Positions 1 to 5,960 of a DNA stretch of 10,825 bases are shown here, piece after piece; the stretch's first letter is position 1; every line of letters starts with the position of its first letter. A model generated the notes under the pieces. The model was given only the letters and a program-made list of their open reading frames with translations. It ran no database searches and was not told the origin of the DNA. Source of the DNA: an uncultured Clostridia bacterium (GTDB taxonomy: Bacteria > Bacillota > Clostridia > Oscillospirales > CAG-272); assembly GCA_937895775.1 (NCBI GenBank), contig CALBLD010000062.1:1-10825 (forward strand), read 5' to 3'. The position numbers and the translations under genes are program-made.

Positions 1-2
1 AC

Positions 3-638
3 ACCAAAGGTGAAATCACTGCCCTGTCGGAACTGCTGAAACGCCGCTCCGAGGGTCGTGACCCGATATTTCTTATCTCGGATGAGCCGTACCGTGAGCT
101 GATCTACACAGGCATTGAATACCCGTTTGTCACCGATTACTACGACAACAGCATAATATGCTATTCGTACAGCAAATCGCTCTCACTTGCCGGAGAACGC
201 ATCGGGTATGTGCTTGTTCCGTCAAAGCTGACCTGCCACGACGGGATATACGCGGCTGTTGCGGGCGCGGCAAGAGCACTCGGGTATGTCTGTGCGCCGT
301 CGCTCTTTCAGCATGTCATTGCAAGGTGTGCGGGATGTACTTCCGACATAAGCGTTTACGACAGGAACAGAAAGCTTCTTTACGACAGGCTGACAGAACT
401 CGGCTTTGAGTGCGTCTACCCGGACGGAGCCTTTTATCTGTTTATGAAGTCACCGATCGACGATGAAAATGTCTTCTGTGAAATCGCAAAGAAGCACGAG
501 CTGTTGCTCGTGCCTGCGGGCAGCTTCGGCGCACCCGGATATGTGCGGATTTCTTACTGCGTATCCTCCGAAACCGTCGAAAAATCGCTTCCCGCCTTTT
601 CGGCACTTGCAGATGAAGTCTTTGTTAACCGTTTATGA
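3..638 (+). CDS. PLP-dependent aminotransferase, class I/II (5' partial)
   Basis: This is the C-terminal 211 residues of a fold-type I, pyridoxal-phosphate aminotransferase; the N-terminal half, including the usual Asn-Pro-x-x-Pro-Thr-Gly loop, lies left of the window. Seen in the sequence: SDEPYREL (codons from about 78), where the Asp pairs with the PLP ring nitrogen and the Tyr with its phenol oxygen; the SYSKSLSLAGERIGY block, whose Lys (codon 174-176) would form the Schiff base with PLP and whose Arg would bind the phosphate; and GYVRISYCVS, whose Arg (codon 546-548) should bind the substrate alpha-carboxylate. Family members transfer amino groups between an amino acid and a 2-oxoacid in the cytoplasm. 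The exact substrate cannot be told from this half. No intrinsic terminator is evident in the 78 bases before mscL, but mscL has its own strong promoter, so the two need not form an operon. Confidence 0.93.
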   Translation, partial: TKGEITALSELLKRRSEGRDPIFLISDEPYRELIYTGIEYPFVTDYYDNSIICYSYSKSLSLAGERIGYVLVPSKLTCHDGIYAAVAGAARALGYVCAPSLFQHVIARCAGCTSDISVYDRNRKLLYDRLTELGFECVYPDGAFYLFMKSPIDDENVFCEIAKKHELLLVPAGSFGAPGYVRISYCVSSETVEKSLPAFSALADEVFVNRL

Positions 639-657
639 TGAAAAATGTCGGATTATA

Positions 658-686
658 TTGACAAAAGTCAACATGAGTGCTAAAAT
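658..686 (+). promoter_or_regulatory. Sigma-A promoter for mscL
   Basis: Consensus -35 TTGACA (658-663), a 17-base spacer and -10 TAAAAT (681-686), the latter preceded by an extended TG (TGC before the hexamer). Transcription would start near 693, about 24 bases before the mscL ATG. The -35 sits inside a small inverted repeat, TTGAC-AAAA-GTCAA (658-671), which could be an operator or chance. The fit to consensus is near perfect, suggesting strong basal expression. Confidence 0.85.
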
Positions 687-716
687 AGACGCATAAAAAC
701 AGAAAGGGTCTGCTAT

Positions 717-1196
717 ATGAAAAAGTTCTTTAAAGAATTCCGCGATTTTATCAACAAAGGCAATGTAATTGACATGGCTGTGGCGGTCATAATCGGTGCC
801 GCTTTTTCTCCCATAGTCAATGCACTTGTCAACAACATTATCATGCCTGTCATCGGCAAACTCGTAGGCAACTATGATTTTTCCGAACTGAAAACCGTTC
901 TCACCGAAGCGGTACCCGCAGTGCTTGACGAAGCGGGCAATGTGGTTACTCCCGCAGTTGCCGAAGTTTCGATCGGCTGGGGCGTACTTATCGGTGCGGT
1001 TCTCAATTTTCTCATCGTATCGCTCTGCATATTTATAATGCTCAAGGTCGTACTCGCCGCAAAAAACAGCGGAGAAAAGCTTATTAAGCACGGCAATCAC
1101 AAGGAAGAAGCTCCCGCAGAACCCGTTGAGACAGATCTCGACGTCCTCCGCGAAATACGCGACATGCTCAAAGAACAGAATCCGAAAGACAACTGA
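717..1196 (+). CDS. mscL: Large-conductance mechanosensitive channel MscL
   Basis: A 159-residue MscL, the homopentameric inner-membrane channel that opens under membrane tension and releases solutes during hypo-osmotic shock. Seen: the amphipathic N-terminal helix MKKFFKEFRDFINKGNVIDM followed by the highly conserved first transmembrane helix (about residues 17-45, AVAVIIGAAFSPIVNALVNN, the pore-lining segment), an extracellular loop (about 46-85), the second transmembrane helix (about 87-112), and a charged C-terminal helix LDVLREIRDMLKEQ. It is slightly longer than many homologues (about 130-150 residues) because of a Glu/Val/Ala-rich insertion in the external loop. The start is supported by AGAAAGGG (701-708), 8 bases before the ATG. 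It is monocistronic: a dedicated promoter lies upstream and a strong hairpin downstream. Confidence 0.97.
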   Translation: MKKFFKEFRDFINKGNVIDMAVAVIIGAAFSPIVNALVNNIIMPVIGKLVGNYDFSELKTVLTEAVPAVLDEAGNVVTPAVAEVSIGWGVLIGAVLNFLIVSLCIFIMLKVVLAAKNSGEKLIKHGNHKEEAPAEPVETDLDVLREIRDMLKEQNPKDN

Positions 1197-1224
1197 AATT
1201 ACATATTTCCGATTGCGGACACAA

Positions 1225-1273
1225 AAAAACGAAAAGCGGCTGAGAAAACAATTCTCCGCCGCTTTTCGTTTTT
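1225..1273. terminator. Bidirectional intrinsic terminator (mscL / 1284-2771 gene)
   Basis: Perfect 16-base complementary arms, 1225-1240 and 1258-1273, with GCGGC/GCCGC at the loop side, a further inner GAGAA/TTCTC pairing (1242-1246 with 1252-1256), and AAAAACGAAAA / TTTTCGTTTTT outer arms. T-runs follow the GC-rich stem in both directions, so the one hairpin can terminate both the rightward mscL transcript and the leftward transcript of the gene ending at 1284. Confidence 0.93.
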
Positions 1274-1283
1274 ATCGTTTTTT

Positions 1284-2771
1284 TCAGAAGAGTCCGTCAA
1301 CCAGAGAGGAAATCTTTTCGAAATACTCACTGTTTTTGAATTCTTCGAACCAATCCGAAAGCTCCTGACCGATCTTTTCAAGATCGTCATTTGTAAGTGT
1401 CGTCATTTCCTTGTACTCCTTCGGAAATTCCGGCATTTTCTCTTTGTAAGCAAATTCGACCGTCAGATCAAATTTCATAGTCTCTCCGGCTGCGGTAACG
1501 TCGCCGATGTAGAGATAGAAATGCTTTCTGTTGTTTTCGTACTTTCCTTCAACCGTGACAGTGCTGTCTTCGTCTCCGAGATCAACCGTAAGCTTGAATT
1601 TACTGTCATCCTTTTCGACAAATGTCACATTTACCTCAAAAAAGGGAGTGGAAGCACTCAGCTTGAAGCCGTCGTCGTTTTCGACATACTTCACTCTGGC
1701 AATCGTCTCAAGTTCGCCCGACATACCGGCAGACAGTTTTACAACGGTCGTGTTCTTTTCGGTCATGTCAACATTCAGAACTGCGCGCGAACCGCTTGCG
1801 TCAAGTGTGATCTTCAAAGCCTTTACGTTGTGTCTGATTGACGATGCGGTAATTTCCGCCTTGATCTTGAAATCAACCCCTTCGATAGCGTCGGTTGCTT
1901 CTTCGATCATATCCTTATCGGTAAACAGTTCCTTCCAGCCGCTGTATTCGCCGTCGGTGATATCTTCGAGCGATACGAGCTTGTCGAGATGCTTCAGGAA
2001 ATTTTTATCCTTGGACATCTTCTCAACGAGTTCGGTGAATATCTCCGCTGCCGCTTTTTCGTCAACCGTTATCGTAATTACACGGTTTCCGCCGTCGTTT
2101 GCCGATTCCTTCTCGGCATGCTCCCAAAGCAGGTCTTTAAAAAGTTTTACATACTTTTCGACATACTTCTGTGTATCATTCTTGGTCTTCTTTACGTCGT
2201 TGCTTGCGCTTTCAAGTGACGAAATCATCTGCTCAAGCTGTGAGAGATACTCTTCGGGAACCATCTCTTTTACCGTCGTCCAACCGTCGGATTCAAAGAA
2301 ACGCTTATACATACCCTCGTATTCGATTCCGTATGTATCCTTAAGCATACTTGCCGTATACAAAAGCGCCTTTTCGTCGGAGTACGCCACGATTTCCTCG
2401 CCCGCAAGGCTGAGCTTTGCGACGCCCTTGCTCTGTCTTTCGTTCATCCAGACCGAAATATCGATCGGGAGCGGGATCAGATCCGACTCTTCGCCGACCG
2501 AAACCGATACCCTGCCCTCTTTGTACGCTTTCGAAAGTGCGGAAATCGCCTCAATACCCCCGACTCTGTCAAACAGATTGTTTACCGCCGAATCGGTTAC
2601 CGACCTGTCGGTATTTGCGCTGACCGCAAACGCGCCGACAATTATAATAAGTACCGCTGCTATTATCGGCAGGATTATCTTCGGCTTCAGAATTTTTGAG
2701 AAAAAGCTGACCTTCGGAGCCGTTTCGGGCGCAATGTTCTCAATCATGTTATCATTTTGCTGATTATCCAT
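1284..2771 (-). CDS. Membrane-anchored protein of unknown function, 495 residues
   Basis: I do not recognise a family with confidence. From the chosen start the protein has about 30 polar cytoplasmic residues ending in a basic stretch (KILKPK), one hydrophobic helix (about residues 31-50, IILPIIAAVLIIIVGAFAV), then about 445 residues that should lie outside the membrane by the positive-inside rule. The outer part begins with a mixed region, passes through a Lys/Glu-rich helical segment (about 160-200), and ends in a region with many alternating hydrophobic/polar stretches typical of beta strands (about 290-450), plus a helical acidic tail. There is no lipobox and no visible catalytic motif. 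An ATG 51 bases further upstream is also open, but the chosen ATG follows AAAGGAGA (2779-2786) at a good distance. It has its own promoter, though read-through from the glycyl radical enzyme gene 122 bases upstream on the same strand is possible, as I see no terminator between them. Confidence 0.88.
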   Translation of the reverse strand: MDNQQNDNMIENIAPETAPKVSFFSKILKPKIILPIIAAVLIIIVGAFAVSANTDRSVTDSAVNNLFDRVGGIEAISALSKAYKEGRVSVSVGEESDLIPLPIDISVWMNERQSKGVAKLSLAGEEIVAYSDEKALLYTASMLKDTYGIEYEGMYKRFFESDGWTTVKEMVPEEYLSQLEQMISSLESASNDVKKTKNDTQKYVEKYVKLFKDLLWEHAEKESANDGGNRVITITVDEKAAAEIFTELVEKMSKDKNFLKHLDKLVSLEDITDGEYSGWKELFTDKDMIEEATDAIEGVDFKIKAEITASSIRHNVKALKITLDASGSRAVLNVDMTEKNTTVVKLSAGMSGELETIARVKYVENDDGFKLSASTPFFEVNVTFVEKDDSKFKLTVDLGDEDSTVTVEGKYENNRKHFYLYIGDVTAAGETMKFDLTVEFAYKEKMPEFPKEYKEMTTLTNDDLEKIGQELSDWFEEFKNSEYFEKISSLVDGLF

Positions 2772-2813
2772 TGTGATGTCTCCTTTAAATCCGGGTTCGA
2801 CCCATTTTTTATT

Positions 2814-2841
2814 ATTATACATGATTCAGCTTTTTTTGCAA
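2814..2841 (-). promoter_or_regulatory. Promoter for the 495-residue membrane protein
   Basis: On the minus strand, -35 TTGCAA (2836-2841), a 16-base spacer and a perfect -10 TATAAT (2814-2819). The predicted transcript would begin near 2807, leaving a leader of about 35 bases before the ATG at 2771. This start point also argues against using the upstream ATG at 2822. Confidence 0.65.
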
Positions 2842-2893
2842 CATTCTGAACGGCAAAAGTGTATTTGTTTACATTTTTTTAACAATTGACGTT

Positions 2894-4903
2894 TCACATG
2901 ATATCAAACTCGGTTCTTGCTATAATCTGCATTTTATGCTCGGGAGACAATCTGTTGAAATATTCGGAATACCCGGCAACCCTGACGATCAGATTTTCAT
3001 GATTTTCGGGGTGAACAAGTGCGTCAAGCATATCATCTTTTGATATCACGTTCACCTGAAGCTGCATTCCTCCCTTTTTGAAAAAGCCGTAAACAAGCGG
3101 CAAAAGCGATTCGGATACCGCGTTTTTCGCAAGTCTCATATTGACAACAGGCGTCCCGAGAGCCATGGCAAGCGGCAGACCCGCCACGCTTGAAAGCATT
3201 GCGGTCGCCCCCTTTGAATCTCTTCCGAAGATCGGAGAAAGGCTGTCTGCAAGTGGCTCGCAGGCACGTCTGCCGTCGGGTGTGGCACCTACGCATTTTC
3301 CCGCCCTGACAAATGAATCAAACTGAATCGACGAGAAAACGAATTTTTCACCCGAGTCTGTTCTGCGCAGATCGGCAAACGACCAGATTTTCCCGACAAA
3401 ACCGGCGGCAAAATTATCGATAGTTTTGTCATCGACACCGTAATGCGGACACTTTTTTATCAGTCCCGAAAGCACTGCGTCCCCGTCTTCAAGTCGCCGC
3501 ACAAATTCGTCGGACCGACAGCTCTTATCCTCATATATGATTTTTCTTATTGCGATCAGCGATTCGATACAGTTTACGACACCCGCAATATTGATAATGC
3601 TCCACGAATGGCGTGCGCCGCCGTTATTGAAGTCCAGTCCTCTTTCTATGCAGTCATCGGTGAGCAGTGTTCTGATCGGTTGCGGGCGATATATTGCCCG
3701 CATCGCGCGCCATCGACTTACATCATCAAGTACCGCAAGCGTTTCCTTCCTTGCCCTTTCGACAAACAGCCCGTAAAACTCTTCAAACGTCCGACAATCC
3801 CGCAGTTTTTCACGCATGAAGTCATAAAGAATATAGAGCAGATTTATTCCCGCGTCAAGCGAACCGACGTTTGATATTCCCGCAAGCATTGTTTCGGTGC
3901 ATCCGCCGCCGTTCAGCCTTAAAAGATCGCTTTGCGGAATTTCGGGGAATCTGTCCGCAAGTGCCTTCATATAAAGTTCTTCATTGAAAAACGTCGGGTT
4001 GCCGCTGCCCGACCGTATTCCGTCGATCACCGCATCCGCAAGCTCTTCGGGAAGTCTGCCGCAAACTCTCAGTTCCATACTCGGTCTTCGTATACCCTTT
4101 ACCGCTCTGAGCGCGCAGACGGTCAGCTCGTTATAATCGGGACCGAGAGCGGACGACCAACCGTTATTGACATCGACATTTACAAAAAAGGCGCGAAGCA
4201 AAGCCTCGGCGTCTTCCGCCCCGACAGAAGTGTCCGCCTCATAATACGGAAAGAGTCCGCTGTCAAGTCTGCCGGGATTGTCACAGCCGTCGATGTAAAA
4301 GACAAAATTCCAGCAAAGAAGTGCCTCATAAAAACTCTCCGCACGATTCATCGGCACCTTTTTCAGCGCGTTGACAAGCCGCGGATCGGCATTTTCCCGC
4401 TCAAGCATTGCGACTGCCCGCGAAACAAGTGTCTCGATTCCGCTGACAAGTTCAAGAAGACCGTCGGCGAAATCGCCGTGACATCCGACTTCGATCCGCT
4501 TTTTGTATCCTTCAAAACCTTCCGCAAGAACCCGCTCGTAATAAGGGATCGAATGGGTATAGCCTGCACCTGCGACCGTATGTATTCCGCCGGGTGCGGA
4601 CAAGAGCACACACTCTTCCCCGATTGCATTTACAACATTTTCGGACAGTCCCTTTTTCCTCAGCATCGCAAAATTCACGCCGAAAGTGTACGAATAGTCG
4701 GGCATTACCGCAAGCGTCTCAGGGTATCTGTATCCGCACGGATATAGCGGTCCGCCGTCATACTGCGGCAGCTTCATGTTTTCGAAAAGGCATCTGTACG
4801 CCTGCGAAAATCTGTAAAATCTGCTTCTGTCGGGACTTTTGAAAAATCCTGCCGCAAAATACTCGCCCGCCCCGAACAGTTCATCATATAATTTATTCTC
4901 CAT
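2894..4903 (-). CDS. Glycyl radical enzyme (pyruvate formate-lyase / dehydratase superfamily), substrate unknown
   Basis: A 669-residue glycyl radical enzyme from the start used here. Seen: the C-terminal radical loop VRVAGYSEYFNRLS with the radical Gly at residue 644 (codon 2972-2974); the thiyl Cys at 335 (codon 3899-3901) in NGGGCTETM, keeping the CxE pair of the dehydratase/eliminase branch rather than the Cys-Cys of true pyruvate formate-lyase; and family blocks GNPTFFNEE, GVVNCIESLIAIRKI, GRRACEPLADSLSP and LQVNVIS. Family enzymes are oxygen-sensitive, cytoplasmic, and need a radical-SAM activase, which is not in the window. At about 670 residues it is shorter than most characterised members (roughly 750-850). 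An ORF with ATG at 4951 is open, but the likely promoter lies downstream of it; GGAGGA (4916-4921) precedes the ATG at 4903 with a long 12-base spacing, so the start is moderately certain. It is divergent from the AraC regulator and probably controlled by it. The substrate cannot be deduced. Confidence 0.93.
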   Translation of the reverse strand: MENKLYDELFGAGEYFAAGFFKSPDRSRFYRFSQAYRCLFENMKLPQYDGGPLYPCGYRYPETLAVMPDYSYTFGVNFAMLRKKGLSENVVNAIGEECVLLSAPGGIHTVAGAGYTHSIPYYERVLAEGFEGYKKRIEVGCHGDFADGLLELVSGIETLVSRAVAMLERENADPRLVNALKKVPMNRAESFYEALLCWNFVFYIDGCDNPGRLDSGLFPYYEADTSVGAEDAEALLRAFFVNVDVNNGWSSALGPDYNELTVCALRAVKGIRRPSMELRVCGRLPEELADAVIDGIRSGSGNPTFFNEELYMKALADRFPEIPQSDLLRLNGGGCTETMLAGISNVGSLDAGINLLYILYDFMREKLRDCRTFEEFYGLFVERARKETLAVLDDVSRWRAMRAIYRPQPIRTLLTDDCIERGLDFNNGGARHSWSIINIAGVVNCIESLIAIRKIIYEDKSCRSDEFVRRLEDGDAVLSGLIKKCPHYGVDDKTIDNFAAGFVGKIWSFADLRRTDSGEKFVFSSIQFDSFVRAGKCVGATPDGRRACEPLADSLSPIFGRDSKGATAMLSSVAGLPLAMALGTPVVNMRLAKNAVSESLLPLVYGFFKKGGMQLQVNVISKDDMLDALVHPENHENLIVRVAGYSEYFNRLSPEHKMQIIARTEFDIM

Positions 4904-4931
4904 ACCGCACAAAAATCCTCCGCATCCGAAA

Positions 4932-4960
4932 ATTATACTTGATTTTATCATACAATGTGA
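4932..4960 (-). promoter_or_regulatory. Putative activator-dependent promoter of the glycyl radical enzyme gene
   Basis: On the minus strand a perfect -10 TATAAT lies at 4932-4937, but no good -35 lies 16-18 bases upstream (TCACAT at 4955-4960 is poor). A strong -10 with a weak -35 fits promoters that need an activator. Transcription would begin near 4925, just before the Shine-Dalgarno at 4916-4921. A second minus-strand TATAAT at 4965-4970 is an alternative. Confidence 0.5.
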
Positions 4961-4966
4961 TATAAT
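4939..4966 (+). promoter_or_regulatory. Putative promoter of the AraC-family regulator gene
   Basis: Plus-strand TTGATT (4939-4944), a 16-base spacer and TATAAT (4961-4966). The transcript would begin near 4973, giving a leader of about 36 bases. This promoter overlaps the divergent glycyl radical enzyme promoter, and its -10 overlaps the first of two direct repeats, consistent with autorepression. Confidence 0.55.
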
Positions 4967-4995
4967 TATAGTAATATATTGCTGTATTTATAGTA
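4963..4995. repeat. Paired 11-bp direct repeats, candidate AraC-type operator
   Basis: TAATTATAGTA (4963-4973) and TATTTATAGTA (4985-4995) match at 10 of 11 positions and are 22 bp apart, about two helical turns, the arrangement typical of AraC-family half-sites occupied by a dimer. Relative to the putative enzyme promoter they lie at roughly -38 to -48 and -60 to -70, the usual activation position; relative to the regulator's own promoter they cover the -10 and the start point. The region is very AT-rich, so chance similarity must be allowed for. Confidence 0.5.
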
Positions 4996-5008
4996 TATTC
5001 AAATCAGA

Positions 5009-5938
5009 ATGAAAGAAGGCGATGATATAATACGCAAATCCGAAAAAGAGCTGTGGAGCTATGCCGACTGCTTCGGGAACGGTCCGTTTGAATTTTCAAA
5101 GATATTTACCCATTTCGGCTACAGCATGGGACTTCACACTCACGACTTTTACGAAATAAACATAATTATGTCGGGCAGCGGAACACATCGCATCGCCGAC
5201 CGCGATTTCAATGTCACAAAAGGCGACATTTTCGTAATTCCGCCCGGAACCTATCACGGTTACGACGACGGCGGTCGTCCCGACGTTATGCACATACTGC
5301 TTTCGCAGTCGTTCACCGATCATTACAAGCTTGAACTGTCGGGAATGGACGGCTACCGCATCCTCTTCGAAGCCGATCCGTACCTACGGCAAAGAATGAA
5401 CGGATTTTCCTTTCCGAAGCTTAATCCCGGGCAGCTATCGGTCGTGCTGAACGAGGCAAATGCGGCGGCAGGCACCGGCGGCAGCAAGCTTCACCGCAAC
5501 ATTATGGTCAACATGCATGCGCTGATAATTATCGGCACGCTGTCCGCCGCGGTCAGAACAAGCTACTTGGAGGGTGACAGAATCGGTAAAAAAGAAAAAA
5601 GCAACATGGTCGCCTCCTGTATCGAGCTTATACGGAAAGACGGACTCCGGGATATTTCAACCGTCACGCTCGCCGACATGCTTCACGTTTCATCTTCTAC
5701 GTTATACCGCGTGTTTATTACCACATGCGGCGAAACTCCCGCCGCATTTCTGAAAAATTACAGAATCGAAACCGCGAAAAAGCTTCTGACCGAAACCGAC
5801 GAAACGCTCTCATACATTGCGTCGGAATGCGGCTTCTGCGATCAGTCGCATATGAACAAAGTATTTTTGAACGAAACGGGCTGCAAACCGTCGGCATACC
5901 GCATCGCTTACGGCAAAAACAGACACACGGAGGTGTAA
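5009..5938 (+). CDS. AraC-family transcriptional regulator with N-terminal cupin domain
   Basis: A 309-residue regulator. The N-terminal half (about residues 35-90) is a cupin sensor with an HTHDFYE strand and the GDIFVIPPGTYHGY block, as in sugar-responsive AraC proteins. The C-terminal about 105 residues form the double helix-turn-helix DNA-binding domain: first HTH around STVTLADMLHVSSSTLYRVF (about 227-246) and second around TLSYIASECGFCDQSHMNKVF, followed by the family ending GCKPSAYR. It is transcribed divergently from the glycyl radical enzyme gene, which is its likely target along with its own promoter. The start is uncertain: no Shine-Dalgarno precedes the ATG at 5009, and an in-frame stop (4991-4993) lies just upstream. 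A purine-rich AGAAGG (5014-5019) lies inside the first codons. The stop codon falls within the downstream hairpin. The effector is unknown; a sugar is typical of the family. Confidence 0.95.
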   Translation: MKEGDDIIRKSEKELWSYADCFGNGPFEFSKIFTHFGYSMGLHTHDFYEINIIMSGSGTHRIADRDFNVTKGDIFVIPPGTYHGYDDGGRPDVMHILLSQSFTDHYKLELSGMDGYRILFEADPYLRQRMNGFSFPKLNPGQLSVVLNEANAAAGTGGSKLHRNIMVNMHALIIIGTLSAAVRTSYLEGDRIGKKEKSNMVASCIELIRKDGLRDISTVTLADMLHVSSSTLYRVFITTCGETPAAFLKNYRIETAKKLLTETDETLSYIASECGFCDQSHMNKVFLNETGCKPSAYRIAYGKNRHTEV

Positions 5939-5953
5939 CCCCATGTGTCTGTT
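5915..5953. terminator. Bidirectional terminator (AraC gene / alpha-galactosidase gene)
   Basis: AACAGACACA (5918-5927) pairs perfectly with TGTGTCTGTT (5944-5953), with two further G-C pairs (5929-5930 with 5941-5942) inside. Read leftward, the stem is followed by a run of five T (complement of A5915-5919), a good terminator for the alpha-galactosidase. Read rightward the T-run is interrupted (GTTCTTAAT), so termination of the regulator transcript may be weaker. The regulator's stop codon lies in the loop. Confidence 0.75.
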
Positions 5954-5960
5954 CTTAATA

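Noticed and set aside
1531..2763. Plus-strand open frame of 410 codons
   Set aside because: Lies wholly antisense to the 495-residue membrane protein, is Ser/Thr-rich with low complexity, has no ribosome site, and the minus-strand frame has promoter, ribosome site and terminator.
2772..2893. Intrinsic terminator after the glycyl radical enzyme gene
   Set aside because: Only weak AT-only inverted repeats are present (for example TTGTT/AACAA), with no GC-rich stem followed by a T-run.
3932..4747. Plus-strand open frame of 271 codons
   Set aside because: Antisense to conserved parts of the glycyl radical enzyme; rich in Arg/His/Cys as expected of a shadow frame.
2894..4903. Annotation as true pyruvate formate-lyase
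   Set aside because: The active site has Cys-Thr-Glu rather than the adjacent Cys-Cys of pyruvate formate-lyase, and the protein is shorter than the usual about 760 residues.
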